Under the pieces are notes generated by a model. That model searched no databases. It was not told the origin of the DNA and saw only the letters and a program-made list of their open reading frames with translations. From NCBI GenBank assembly GCA_963786975.1, contig CAWBBE010000001.1, forward strand, positions 811,358-875,357: a stretch of DNA of 64,000 nucleotides. The letters are read 5' to 3'. The translations under genes and the position numbers were made by a program. Source of the DNA: Palsa-506 sp963786975 (GTDB lineage: Bacteria > Actinomycetota > Actinomycetes > Streptosporangiales > Streptosporangiaceae). This document shows positions 27,284 through 35,951 of the stretch, one piece after another (position 1 is the stretch's first letter; each line of letters starts with the position of its first letter).

Positions 27284-27314
27284 GGTACCCAGAGCGGCAG
27301 TCGCTCTGGGTACC
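27284..27314. terminator. Perfect 13-bp hairpin
   Basis: GGTACCCAGAGCG (27284-27296) and CGCTCTGGGTACC (27302-27314) are perfect inverse complements with a 5-base loop. It lies 115 bases after the HdeD-like stop on the minus strand, so it is probably that gene's terminator. Confidence 0.6.
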
Positions 27315-27429
27315 CAGGTCCGGTGCCTGCCCGGGGATCTGCGTGATGTCATGGGCGGTGCTTTCAGCACGCTTTCCACACCTGCTCCGACCGTTGTGAC
27401 GGTGGCTCAGGCTGGCGACCGGGCTTGGC

Positions 27430-27990
27430 TTAGGCCACGGTCCGTTGCGGCACGGCGGACTGCAGGGTCTTGCCGGTCTGGCGCAGTTCGGTGCCCTGCA
27501 TGAACGTCCAGGCTCCGTAGATCAGGTTGAACAGGCCGAACAGCAGCGCGAGGGTGATCGCGCCCATGCCGGGGCGGGCGAACAGCACTACGCCGAACGC
27601 GACCGAGACCAGCCCGCCCAGGATGAACAGTGCCCGCGTCCCGGCGGCCTCGCCGGCACGGAACGCGGCGAAGATCTCGAACACGCCGGTGATGACGGCC
27701 CAGCTGCCCACGATCAGCACCAGGACGAGCGCGGTGGGCCCCGGCCAGGCCAGCGCGATCGCCCCGGCGGCCAGGTCGAGCAGCCCGAGCAGCAGGTGCC
27801 CCACGACTGGACCGGCGTTGCGGCTGCTGAACGCCTGCATGGCCTGCAGGCCAGCAGCGATGAACGCGTACACGGCGAACAGGATGACCAGTGCGAGGAC
27901 CGTGACGCTGGGCCAGGCCAGCGCGATGATCCCGACGGCGAAGGCGAGGATGCCGCGCAGGATCAGGGACGTGCTTAGTGACTTGAGCAT
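27430..27990 (-). CDS. HdeD-family (DUF308) membrane protein
   Basis: Start at 27990 has AAGGAAA 6 nt upstream. The 186-aa protein has six hydrophobic helices in three pairs, with repeated IIALAWPS/IALAWPGP elements typical of HdeD/DUF308 proteins. In enterobacteria HdeD helps acid resistance; in actinobacteria the role is unknown. It is divergent from the dioxygenase cluster and shares its regulatory gap and candidate TetR operator. Confidence 0.92.
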   Translation of the reverse strand: MLKSLSTSLILRGILAFAVGIIALAWPSVTVLALVILFAVYAFIAAGLQAMQAFSSRNAGPVVGHLLLGLLDLAAGAIALAWPGPTALVLVLIVGSWAVITGVFEIFAAFRAGEAAGTRALFILGGLVSVAFGVVLFARPGMGAITLALLFGLFNLIYGAWTFMQGTELRQTGKTLQSAVPQRTVA

Positions 27991-28052
27991 GACGTTTCCT
28001 TTCGTTCGCTGCCCCTGGGCCCCGGAGGCCCTGACCTCCGCCAGGCCAGCTC

Positions 28053-28081
28053 TTGACACGATGGTAATCATAACTGATGAT
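28053..28081 (+). promoter_or_regulatory. Promoter with embedded TetR-like palindrome
   Basis: TTGACA (28053-28058), a 17-base spacer and GATGAT (28076-28081) form a plausible housekeeping promoter for the 28132 gene. The near-palindrome ATCATAACTGAT (28067-28078) overlaps the spacer and -10, so a bound repressor would block polymerase. Confidence 0.5.
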
Positions 28082-28131
28082 AGATTGCAAGACTGATGGA
28101 ACTATCAATATTGGAGAGTGAGGGACCGATC

Positions 28132-29286
28132 ATGACGGCACATCTGAGCCCGGCCCCGGCCCCGGCGTCCCGGGGACCACGGGAAGATCCGCACCGGTCG
28201 CTGCACAGCGAAACCGGGCCGCGGCCCGCGGAGCACCCCGGGCGGTCGAAGAACCCGCTGATCAAGGTGGCCGGCCTGGCGTGGCTGGAGTTCGAGAAAC
28301 CGGACCTGGACGCGGCCGAGCGGTTCGGCACCGACTTCGGCTTCACGGTCGCCGACCGGACCCCGGAGACCCTGCTGCTGCGCGGCCGGCGGGCCGGCCC
28401 GGCGTGCCTGGTCGTCCGCCGCGGCCCTCACTCCCGCTTCGCCGGCACCGCCTACCGGGCCGCCGCCCGCGATGACCTTGACCGGCTCGCCCGCGGCAGG
28501 GGCGGGACAGTCACCGCGCACTCGGGCGGCCACGTCGTGGTGATGCGCGACCCCAGCGGGTTCCCGGTGCGGGTGGTCCACGGCGTCCCGGAGTTCCCGG
28601 CGCTGCCCGAACGTGCGCCGCTGACGCTGAACTTCGGGCCCGGCCCGGTGCGGGTCAACGGTACCCAACGGCCCGAGCGCAGGTCGGCGGAGATCCAGCG
28701 GCTGGGGCATGTGGTTCTCGGCAGCACCCGGTTCCGCGCGGCGCTGGACTGGTACCTGGACACGCTCGGGCTGATCGTCAGCGACTTCCTCTACCTCGAC
28801 GGGCAGCGCGACCGCGGCCCGGCGATGGCCTTCATCCGCTGCGACCAGGGCAGCGTCCCCACCGACCATCACACCCTGGCGATGGCATTGATGCCGCGCA
28901 CCGGCTACGTGCACTCGGCCTACCAGCTCACCGACCTGGATGAGGTGGCAGCGAGCGGTGAGTTCCTGCGTGAGCGCGGCTACCGGCACGCGTGGGGCCT
29001 GGGTCGGCACATCCAGGGCAGCCAGATCTTCGACTACTGGCGCGACGGCGACCGGCTCATGTTCGAGCACTACGCCGACGGCGACGTGTTCGACTGCACG
29101 GCCGAGCCCGGCTGGGCGCCGCTGTCGGTCAGCGGGCTCTCACAGTGGGGGCCGAAAGCCACCGCGGAGTTCACCGGCACCCGCGACCCCTCGGTCGCCG
29201 TGGCGGCGATCAAGGCGCTGCGCGACAAGGGCAACGAGATCGATCTCGCCGCGCTGCGCGGCCTGGTGAAGGCGATGAGCTCATGA
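28132..29286 (+). CDS. Extradiol ring-cleavage dioxygenase (two VOC modules)
   Basis: ATG 28132 follows GAGAGTGAGGGA. The 384-aa protein has two glyoxalase/VOC modules. The C-terminal one keeps the Fe(II) triad in RLGHVVLGSTRF (His), TGYVHSAYQLTD (His) and DRLMFEHYADG (Glu), as in BphC/catechol 2,3-dioxygenases. The N-terminal 45 residues are a Pro-rich extension not usual for the family. It overlaps the FAH-hydrolase gene by ATGA, so a catechol-type substrate would be cleaved and the product passed on. First gene of a TetR-linked operon. Confidence 0.88.
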   Translation: MTAHLSPAPAPASRGPREDPHRSLHSETGPRPAEHPGRSKNPLIKVAGLAWLEFEKPDLDAAERFGTDFGFTVADRTPETLLLRGRRAGPACLVVRRGPHSRFAGTAYRAAARDDLDRLARGRGGTVTAHSGGHVVVMRDPSGFPVRVVHGVPEFPALPERAPLTLNFGPGPVRVNGTQRPERRSAEIQRLGHVVLGSTRFRAALDWYLDTLGLIVSDFLYLDGQRDRGPAMAFIRCDQGSVPTDHHTLAMALMPRTGYVHSAYQLTDLDEVAASGEFLRERGYRHAWGLGRHIQGSQIFDYWRDGDRLMFEHYADGDVFDCTAEPGWAPLSVSGLSQWGPKATAEFTGTRDPSVAVAAIKALRDKGNEIDLAALRGLVKAMSS

Positions 29287-30251
29287 GCGCCAACCTGGCC
29301 CGCACCGCGGACGGCTGGTGGGTGATGACACCGGCCGGCCTGATGCGCCTCGGCCTGCCCGCCGCCACCACAGCCGAACTGCTCACCGACCGGACCGCGC
29401 TGGACGAGGCCGTCCAGGCGGCGCAGGCGGCCGCCGCCGCGGCGCCGGACGATGCGGTCCCGGCCGAATCCGCCGAGCTGCTCAGCCCGGTGACCGCCCC
29501 CGCGCGGGTGGTGGCCCAGGCGGTGAACTACCGCTCCCACGCCCTGGACTCCGGCATGGACCCACGCACGGTCCCCCCGGCCTTCTTCCGCAAGGCCTCG
29601 CACTCGCTCACCGGCCCGGCCGGGGACATCCTCCGGCCGGACGGGGTCGCCTTCCTCGACTACGAGGTCGAACTCGGCCTGGTCATCGGCGCCGGCCTGC
29701 CGGCCGGCACCACGGTGACCGACACCAATTTGGCTAGCTACGTGGCCGCCCTGGTGGTCACCAACGATGTCAGCGCCCGCCAAATCCAGCTCACCAAGAC
29801 CCAGTTCTACGAGGCGAAGTCCTACCCCACGTTCACCCCGGCCGGCCCGTGGCTGACCCTGGTGGACGCCGCCGACCTGGCGGAACTGGACTCGCTGCGA
29901 CTCACCCTGTCGGTCAACGGCCAGGTGCGGCAGGACAGCACGGTGGCGGACATGATCGTCGCGCCGGCGCAGGCGCTGACGCTGCTGTCCCGGTTCCAGC
30001 CCATGGCGCCCGGGGACCTGCTGCTGACCGGCACGCCTGGCGGCACCGCCCTCAAGGCACCCGCGAAGGCCGCCGTGAAGCTGGCCGGGCTGCTGCCGCC
30101 CGCCACCCGGTGGAGGCTGTTCTTCCAGCGGGAGGCGCACAACCCCCGGTACTTGCGCGACGGCGACGTCATCACCGCGACGATCGCCTCCGCCGACGGG
30201 CAGCTGAACCTCGGCACCCAGCACAACACCGTCATCGGGACGACGCCATGA
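29283..30251 (+). CDS. Fumarylacetoacetate-hydrolase-family protein
   Basis: A 322-aa protein with the FAH core: PARVVAQAVNYRSHALDSGM, then the metal site ...FLDYEVELGLVIGAGLPA (E-x-E) and VVTNDVSARQIQ, and GDLLLTGTPGGTALKAP. FAH-fold enzymes hydrolyse C-C bonds, decarboxylate or hydrate ring-fission products. It is coupled by ATGA overlaps to the dioxygenase before it and the CoA ligase after it, so it most likely handles the dioxygenase product. Confidence 0.92.
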   Translation: MSANLARTADGWWVMTPAGLMRLGLPAATTAELLTDRTALDEAVQAAQAAAAAAPDDAVPAESAELLSPVTAPARVVAQAVNYRSHALDSGMDPRTVPPAFFRKASHSLTGPAGDILRPDGVAFLDYEVELGLVIGAGLPAGTTVTDTNLASYVAALVVTNDVSARQIQLTKTQFYEAKSYPTFTPAGPWLTLVDAADLAELDSLRLTLSVNGQVRQDSTVADMIVAPAQALTLLSRFQPMAPGDLLLTGTPGGTALKAPAKAAVKLAGLLPPATRWRLFFQREAHNPRYLRDGDVITATIASADGQLNLGTQHNTVIGTTP

Positions 30252-32078
30252 ACGCTTCTGAGATACTCCCCCAGCCGGCCTCGACCTACCAGCTGCTGCT
30301 GGACGCCGCCCGCACCTGGCCCGACAGCGTCGCAACGCAATGGATCCCCGACCCCAGCGCCTACACGCGCTGCCTGGCCTGGACCTACGCCGACCTGGCC
30401 GGCACGGTGACACAGATCGCCAACGCGCTGACCGCGCTCGGGGTACGCCGGCCCGACGCGGTCACGCTCAGCGCCCCCAACACCTCGATGCTGTACGCCA
30501 CGACCCTGGCCGCGCAGGCCGCCGGGATCGCCGCCCCGGTCAACCCCACCCTCAGCGACGACCACCTGGCCGGGCTGATCCGCCGGGCCCAGTCCCGCGT
30601 CGTGGTGACGGCCGGCCCGGAACTGGACGAGCAACTGTGGCGGCGGATGCTAGCGGTAGCCCGCCGCGCCGGGGTGACCACCGTTCTCGCACTCCGGCCC
30701 GACGGAGCCCGCGGGGATCCGCCGGTCCTGCCAGCCGGCGGCCTGGCCCGCCCGGACCTCACCGTGGCCTACCTGGACGAGGTGATCGCCGGGCAGCAAC
30801 CCGGCCACCTGGCGGCCGGCCTGCCCCAGCCGGGAGACCTCGCCGCCTTCGTGCACACCGGCGGCACCACCGCCGCCCCGAAGATCGCCGCCCACACCCA
30901 CGCCAACCAGCTCGCCTGCGGCCGCGGCATCGCGAAGGCCGCGGGGCTGGCGGCCGGGGAAGCGGCGCTGGCCGGGCTGCCGCTGTTCCACGTCAACGCG
31001 CTGCTCGTCACCGGCATCGCCCCGATGTTCGCCGGCCTCCGGGTGGTGTGGCCGGGCCCGGCGGGCTACCGCGACCGCGCCCTGTACGCCCGATTCTGGA
31101 AGATCGTGCAGCACTACCGGATCGCGGCCATGTCCGCCGTCCCCACCGTCTACCGCACCCTGACCGACGTCCCGGTGGACGCCGATATCAGCTCCCTGCG
31201 GCTGCCCATCGTGGGCGCAGCTCCGCTGCCGTCGGCGGTGCGCAAGGCCTTCGCTGCCCACACGGGCCGGCGCCTGCTGGAGGGTTACGGGCTGACCGAG
31301 GCCACCTGCGCCACCACGTTCACCCGGCCCGGTGAGGAACGGCCCGGGTCGGCCGGCCGCGTCCTGCCCGGACAGCAGATCAAGACCGTCCGGGCCGACG
31401 GTGACGGGTCGTGGGCTGACTGCGCCCCTGGCGAGACCGGGGTGCTGGTGATCGGCGGCCCTGCCGTGTTCGCCGGCTACGTCACCGACCCGGGCGCAGG
31501 TGGCCCCCGGGTAAGCCGCGGGGACATCGTCCACGACGGCTGGCTGAACACCGGGGACCTCGGCAGCATCGACGCGGACGGCTTCGTCTACCTCACCGGC
31601 CGCGCCAAGGATCCTCATCATCCGCGGCGGTCACAACATCGATCCCCAGGTCATCGAGGAAGCACTGCTCCGCCACCCCACCGTCGCCGCGGCGGCGGCC
31701 GTCGGCCGCCCGGACCGGCACTCCGGCGAGGTCCCGGTGGCCTACGTCGTCCCTGCCGACCCCGGCCGGTTCGACGAGGCGGAACTCCTGGCCTGGGCCG
31801 ACACCACCATCGGCGAGCACGCCGCCCGCCCGAAGCGGATCTACCCCATCGAGGCGATCCCGGTCACGGCCATCGGCAAGCACTACAAACCGGCGCTGGC
31901 CACCGACGCCGCCGCCCGCGCCGCCGCCGATGTCCTGGCTGAGGCCGGCCAGCCAGGAGCGCAAGTCACCGCCGCCTACGAGAACGGACGGCCCGTCATA
32001 ACCGTGACCGGCGCCGACTCGAACGGGGTGCGCGAGGCCCTCGCCGGGTTCCCCCTCACCATCCGCGCGCTGCCTTAA
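30248..32078 (+). pseudogene. AMP-dependent acyl/aryl-CoA ligase, frame broken near 31613
   Basis: From ATG 30248 the protein shows the P-loop-like FVHTGGTTAAPKIAAHTHAN, adenylate motif LLEGYGLTEATCATTF and hinge WLNTGDLGSIDADGFVYLTG. At AAGGATCCTCATC the frame is lost. Removing one C gives RAKDLIIRGGHNIDP, and the C-terminal domain continues with the catalytic lysine loop VTAIGKHYKPAL to the stop at 32078. Repaired length about 610 aa, with a roughly 70-residue C-terminal extension beyond the usual end. Probably functional in the organism. It would activate an aromatic or short acid for the same pathway. Confidence 0.85.
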
Positions 32079-32131
32079 CGGTCCCGCGAACCGTCCCGAA
32101 CCATCCCGAACCGCTGAGAGGGACCACCACC

Positions 32132-32962
32132 ATGAACGACCAGCAACCCAGCGCCAAGGCACACGCCGGCAGTGACGGCGTCATCGTCGTCGGCGCCGAC
32201 AACCTCGCCTGGAAGATCGCACACGTGCTGACCGGCCAGGCCGGCGAGGACCTGCTCGCCACCTACGGCACCGAACGCCGCCCCCACGCCCGCGCCATGA
32301 TCAAGAAGGCAATCCGGATCGGCTGGGCGATGACCGGCGGCCAGGACCGGGCCGCCGCGGTCCGCAGGATCGCCCTGGCCGCAGCCGTCCGCAGCGACCG
32401 TGCCTGCGAGGCCATAGCGTCCACCGCCACCCCGCGGCTGAAGACCGGGGCGCTGCACCAGCGCCCGCCGCTCCTGACGTCCCGCACACCCGCCACGGTG
32501 CGGCCCGGCGGCCTGATCGCCAACCCGCTCGTGTCGATCCGTGCAGACGTACCGATCAGTGACGGCGCCACTGCCGGTGAGGGCGCGCCGGTCCGGCTGG
32601 ATGCGGTGCTGAGAGGACGCACGGCCGTGCTGACCGCGGAGCAGCCCAGCGCGGAACTGGTGGACCTGTGCCGCCGCCACCGTCTCCTCCTGGTGAAGGT
32701 CAGCGACGCGGCTGGCGCAGCGCCGGGCGCGGCCGCGGGCGCGCCGGCGGCTGATGGCTGGGCCGAGGTCTGCCTTGACGACGGCGACGGGGCCGCCTGC
32801 TTCCAGGCGCTGACCGGCGGCCCGGGGCTGACGATCATCGTGCGGCCCGACCGGGTCATCGCCGCCGTGGCCACCCGGGGCCGGCTGCCGCGCCTGCCCT
32901 GGAGCGTCCCGGCCGCTCCCGTTCCGCGCGCCAGCCAGATGATCCCCCGTCCCGCGACGTAA
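32132..32962 (+). pseudogene. FAD-dependent aromatic hydroxylase with internal deletion
   Basis: The frame opens with a normal start and the first Rossmann strand, GSDGVIVVGA. It jumps directly to DNLAWKIAHVLTGQAGEDLL, which in PheA/TfdB/MhpA-type monooxygenases lies about 280 residues further on. The GxGxxG, the GD motif and the whole substrate domain are missing. The rest is the ordinary C-terminal thioredoxin-like region. The fusion is in frame and keeps a ribosome site, so a 276-aa stub may be made but cannot bind FAD. An internal in-frame deletion, distinct from the single-base breaks elsewhere. Confidence 0.8.
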
Positions 32963-32999
32963 TCAACCACCCGTCCCGACTACTCAACGGAGGCTTACC

Positions 33000-33341
33000 A
33001 TGTTCACCGCCCTGTCGCTCCTGCTCGCCGCGGCCTGTCTGCTCCCGGGTTCGGCCAAGCTGCTGGGCTACCCGAAGATGCAGAAGTCAGCCGCCCACTT
33101 CGGCATCCCCTGGCACCGCTACCGGCTCATCGGGGTCGCCGAGGTGGCCGCCGGCACAGGCGTCCTGATCGGCCTGTGGTGGCATCCCCTCGGCGTCGCC
33201 GCGGCCGCCGGGATGGTCTTGCTGCTGATCGGTGCCCTGATCACCCACCGGCGGGCGCTGGACTCCGCGAAGGAGATGGCACCCGCGCTGCTCGCCCTCA
33301 CCATCACGCTCGCCTACCTGGCCATCGCCGCCACCAGCTGA
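33000..33341 (+). CDS. DoxX-family membrane protein
   Basis: A 113-aa protein with four helices, starting MFTALSLLLAAACLLPGSAK, with the family's KLLGYPKMQKSAAHFGIP loop. ACGGAGG precedes the ATG. DoxX-like proteins are small quinone-linked or redox membrane proteins. It is the last gene of the catabolic run on this strand. Confidence 0.88.
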   Translation: MFTALSLLLAAACLLPGSAKLLGYPKMQKSAAHFGIPWHRYRLIGVAEVAAGTGVLIGLWWHPLGVAAAAGMVLLLIGALITHRRALDSAKEMAPALLALTITLAYLAIAATS

Positions 33342-33424
33342 GCGTTACCCACCCTCGCGGCAGCCCCTCCCGGCCCTCCGGCGCCTGTGCGACGGCCTGC
33401 TCACGGTGGCGGGGTCTGGCGGAG

Positions 33425-34105
33425 TTAGCGGAACAGCCCGGAGATGAGGTTGACCGAGCCTGCGACGATGACCACGCCGAACACATACGACAGGACGGCG
33501 TGGGTGAGCACGCTGCGCCGGATCTGGGGATCGCGCAGCGTGGTGTCGGACACCTGGTAGGTCATGCCGATCGTGAAGGCGACGTAGGCAAAGTCGCGGT
33601 AGCTGGGCTGCTGCCCGTCTTCGGTGCCGAACGCGATGCCGCCGGGCTTGGACCGGAAGTGCTGGTCAGCATAACGCAGGGTATAGACGGTGTTGATCAG
33701 CGTCCACGACAGCACGACGGTCAGCACGGCGGCGCCGATCAGCAGCGCCCGCGATGCGCCTCTGTGCTGCCCCGCCAGGTGCAGCGCGTAACCCGCCCCC
33801 AGCAGGCTGGCGACGCCGGCCCCGACCAGCAGCGCCCTGGCCGAGCCTTCGGTTTGGTCTTCCCGGGCGGCGAGCTGCGCCGCGCGTGAGCTGTCGGCTC
33901 GGACAATGATCGGCCAGATGGTCAGGAGGAAGGTGAGCGCGGCGGCGTCCCAGCCGCCGGTCAGTGCCAGCCCCCAGGTCACGAACGGCAGGAGGACAAC
34001 AGCGACGATCAGCCCGGCAATGAGCACGGTGATGGCACGCCGCATGGCGGGGGCGCGCCAGCCGAGCCATCGGTGGTACAGGGTGGGTGCCGGGAGGCCG
34101 GTCAT
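33425..34105 (-). CDS. DUF1345 membrane protein
   Basis: A 226-aa protein with about six helices and the family's TLRYADQHFRSKPGGIAF loop and YRDFAYVAFTIGMTYQVSD segment. ATG 34105 is chosen because homology starts there; the upstream frame is a hydrolase remnant. Its end faces the DoxX gene. Function unknown; possibly a small-molecule or ion channel. Confidence 0.88.
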   Translation of the reverse strand: MTGLPAPTLYHRWLGWRAPAMRRAITVLIAGLIVAVVLLPFVTWGLALTGGWDAAALTFLLTIWPIIVRADSSRAAQLAAREDQTEGSARALLVGAGVASLLGAGYALHLAGQHRGASRALLIGAAVLTVVLSWTLINTVYTLRYADQHFRSKPGGIAFGTEDGQQPSYRDFAYVAFTIGMTYQVSDTTLRDPQIRRSVLTHAVLSYVFGVVIVAGSVNLISGLFR

Positions 34106-34231
34106 CGTCTGAGTGTCCCTGTTGTCTCCCGGCGTGTCATGCGCGGGCAGGAGAAACCCCGGCGATAGCGACACCAGACAGGATGACTCCGGACACGCTG
34201 CTATGGTCGCCTCAGCCTCACGGGAGCTGGC

Positions 34232-34369
34232 CTGCCTGGCGGTCGCCCGGAACACGGCGTCGCTGAACGCCAGCGCCTCGTCGGTATAGCCGCCGGCCAG
34301 CAGCGCGTTCAGCGTCAGCACCGAATCACGCAGCCAGGTGTAGCGGTAGTCCCAGCTGCGCTCGCCGCC
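34232..34369 (-). pseudogene. Glycoside hydrolase family 15 remnant
   Basis: Forty-six codons, GGERSWDYRYTWLRDSVLTL through NALLAGGYTDEALAF, match the conserved (n)WDYRYxWlRD segment of GH15 glucoamylase/trehalase proteins. Nothing before or after belongs to that family. A DUF2252 fragment on the other strand begins within a few bases of its upstream end. It is a rearrangement scar, not a gene. Confidence 0.72.
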
Positions 34370-34379
34370 ACGCCTGGGT

Positions 34380-35207
34380 CCGGGCCAGCGCCGCGGCCGG
34401 GAACAGAAGCGGGCGGACCAGGATGTGGCGAAGGCGCGGACCCGGGACAGCCTGCAGGCGCTCAGCAAGCTGACTCGCCTGATAGACGGCAGGCCGCGCA
34501 TCGTGCCCGAGCCGCCGCTGGTGGTGCCGCTGGCCGACCTGATCCCCGCGCAGGCGGACCAGGCGCGCCTGGAAGCCGAGATCACCGGCCTGATCGCCGG
34601 GTACCGGCGCACCCTGGAAACTGACCGCCGTTACCTGCTGGAGCAGTTCGAGTTCGCGGACATGGCCCGCAAGGTAGTCGGCGTGGGCAGCGTCGGGACC
34701 CGCTGCTGGATCGTCCTGGTGCTCGGCCTCGACCATTCAGACCCGCTGTTCTTGCAGGTGAAGGAGGCGGAACAGTCCGGTCCTGGAGGACTTCGCCGGG
34801 ACAAGCCAATACGCCAACCACGGCCAGCGGGTAGTCGCCGGGCAGCGGCTCATGCAGGCCGCCAGCGACATCTTCCTCGGCTGGCAGCGCAGCCCGGCCG
34901 GCCCCGACGCACGCCACACGACTACTACATCCGCCACCTCCGGGACTGGAAACGCGCCGCTGACATCGCGGCGATGGCCCCCGCCGCCATGCGGGCCTAC
35001 GGCGAGCTGTGCGGCTGGAAGCTGGCCCGGGCGCACGCCCGGTCCGGGGACCGTATCGCCATCGCCAGCTACCTCGGCCGCTCCGACGTCTTCGACCAGG
35101 CGATCGCCGAATTCGCCGCCGCCTACGCCGACCAGAACGAGCGCGACTACCACCCCCTCGCCGCCGCCGCCGGGTCCGGCCGGGTGACCGCACAGCGGGA
35201 CCTCTGA
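34380..35207 (+). pseudogene. DUF2252 protein remnant lacking the N-terminal half, frame also broken near 34780 and 34915
   Basis: It aligns from about mid-protein with the intact DUF2252 gene at 60222-61712: KVVGVGSVGTRCWIVLVLGL, FLQVKEAEQS, then (shifted) GQRLMQAASDIFLGWQRSPA, then DYYIRHLRDWKRAAD and ARAHARSGDRIAIASYLGRS. The N-terminal ATP-grasp/kinase-like part is absent. The first internal shift is one extra G (TCCGG for TCCG). The missing half shows real loss; the internal shift may be an indel. Confidence 0.78.
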
Positions 35208-35589
35208 AGCCCGGCGTTTTCGGTTGCCGGGACCGCAATCGCACTCAGATGCGTGTGCCTGCATTTTTGGGCGTTTTATACTGATATATGTAGAACGAAT
35301 GAGACTACGCAGCCTCGCAGGCTCAGGCCGAATGCATCAGCGGCCTGGCGTATTGCCTGGTCAGAGGTGGCGGAGGATAGGAGATTCGAACTCCTGAGGG
35401 GTTGCCCCCAACACGCTTTCCAACAAGGTTGGCCAGCGTCCGCCGGGAGCCGCCACCGTCCGTGACCTGCTCGGCTTCGCTCCAGGCGGCCGTCGGCGAA
35501 CGGCTGCGGACGGGGGTGAATGAGACCAGAACTGAGACCAGACCCATATGTGCGGCCTGGCGAGCGGCCAGGGTGCCGGGAGGTGCCCG
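35208..35589. other. Intergenic region at an island junction
   Basis: The 382 bases contain an AT-richer stretch (35260-35300) and the 65-bp tRNA-Ser-derived repeat at 35359-35423. No gene is supported. Confidence 0.6.
35359..35423. repeat. 65-bp direct repeat: 3' part of tRNA-Ser(GGA), candidate att site
   Basis: Identical over 65 bases to 41507-41571 in the same orientation. It contains tRNA-Ser(GGA) from the anticodon loop to the 3' end plus 12 flanking bases. Identity stops inside the anticodon loop (CCAAC versus CCAAG). That is the standard footprint of tyrosine-recombinase integration into a tRNA gene, with the intact tRNA kept at the other end. Confidence 0.85.
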
Positions 35590-35790
35590 GTGAGCGTCGA
35601 GGCGACCTCGTGGGCGCTCAACCTGGCCCCGGTTCTCGCCTACCGCGGCGGCCAGCCGTCGAGCGCGTGCAAGTTCGTGCTCGTGGGCCTGGCCAACCAC
35701 GCCGGGCCGGACGGCGTCGGCGCTTTCCCGTCGCTAGCCACGCTAGTCCGCTACACCGGCCCGTCCGAGCGCACGGTGCGCACCTGCCGG
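35590..35790 (+). pseudogene. Integrative-element helix-turn-helix protein, N-terminal remnant
   Basis: GTG 35590 follows GGGAGG. SVEATSWALNLAPV, SACKFVLVGLANHAGPDGVG and the HTH FPSLATLVRYTGPSERTVRT are the first 67 residues of a helix-turn-helix protein that I recognise from actinomycete integrative elements, where it usually sits near the integrase. The homology ends abruptly at about 35790, where the sequence becomes a carotenoid-oxygenase fragment on the other strand. Lies 167 bp from the att-like repeat, as expected for an element end. Confidence 0.72.
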
Positions 35791-35880
35791 CAGTCGGCCG
35801 GTGACCGGCAGGTCGAACGCGGTGATCTCCTCGGTCACCGGGGCGAAGGACCCTTCGAGGAAGCGGTTGTGAGCAGGCAT
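35785..35880 (-). pseudogene. Carotenoid oxygenase, first 32 codons only
   Basis: From ATG 35880 (AAGGGA upstream) the reading is MPAHNRFLEGSFAPVTEEIT and AFDLPVTGRLPA, the conserved N-terminus of carotenoid cleavage/lignostilbene-type oxygenases. It stops exactly where the HTH remnant ends. It lies 71 bp after the big fusion gene in the same direction, so it was probably its downstream neighbour before the rearrangement. Confidence 0.78.
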
Positions 35881-35951
35881 GTCAGTATCCCTTCGGGTTG
35901 GCCGGACGTGTTGTGCTCGCCGTGCTGCGTACCGGCCCGCTGACAGCATGC

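Larger units (their letters stand above)
26792..27429. other. Intergenic region upstream of the TetR gene
   Basis: This 638-base gap holds the TetR promoter with its palindrome and a hairpin at 27284-27314. Two open frames cross it, one per strand, but both have non-protein-like Arg/Ser/Pro-rich translations, no ribosome site and no recognisable domain, so no gene is called. It may contain a deleted gene. Confidence 0.55.

Noticed and set aside
26924..27399. Open frames of about 150 codons on both strands upstream of the TetR gene
   Set aside because: Neither has a ribosome site, domain or protein-like composition; the gap contains operators and a hairpin instead.
34380..35207. Considered a functional short DUF2252 gene
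   Set aside because: The kinase-like N-terminal half is missing and the start region is in the middle of the domain.
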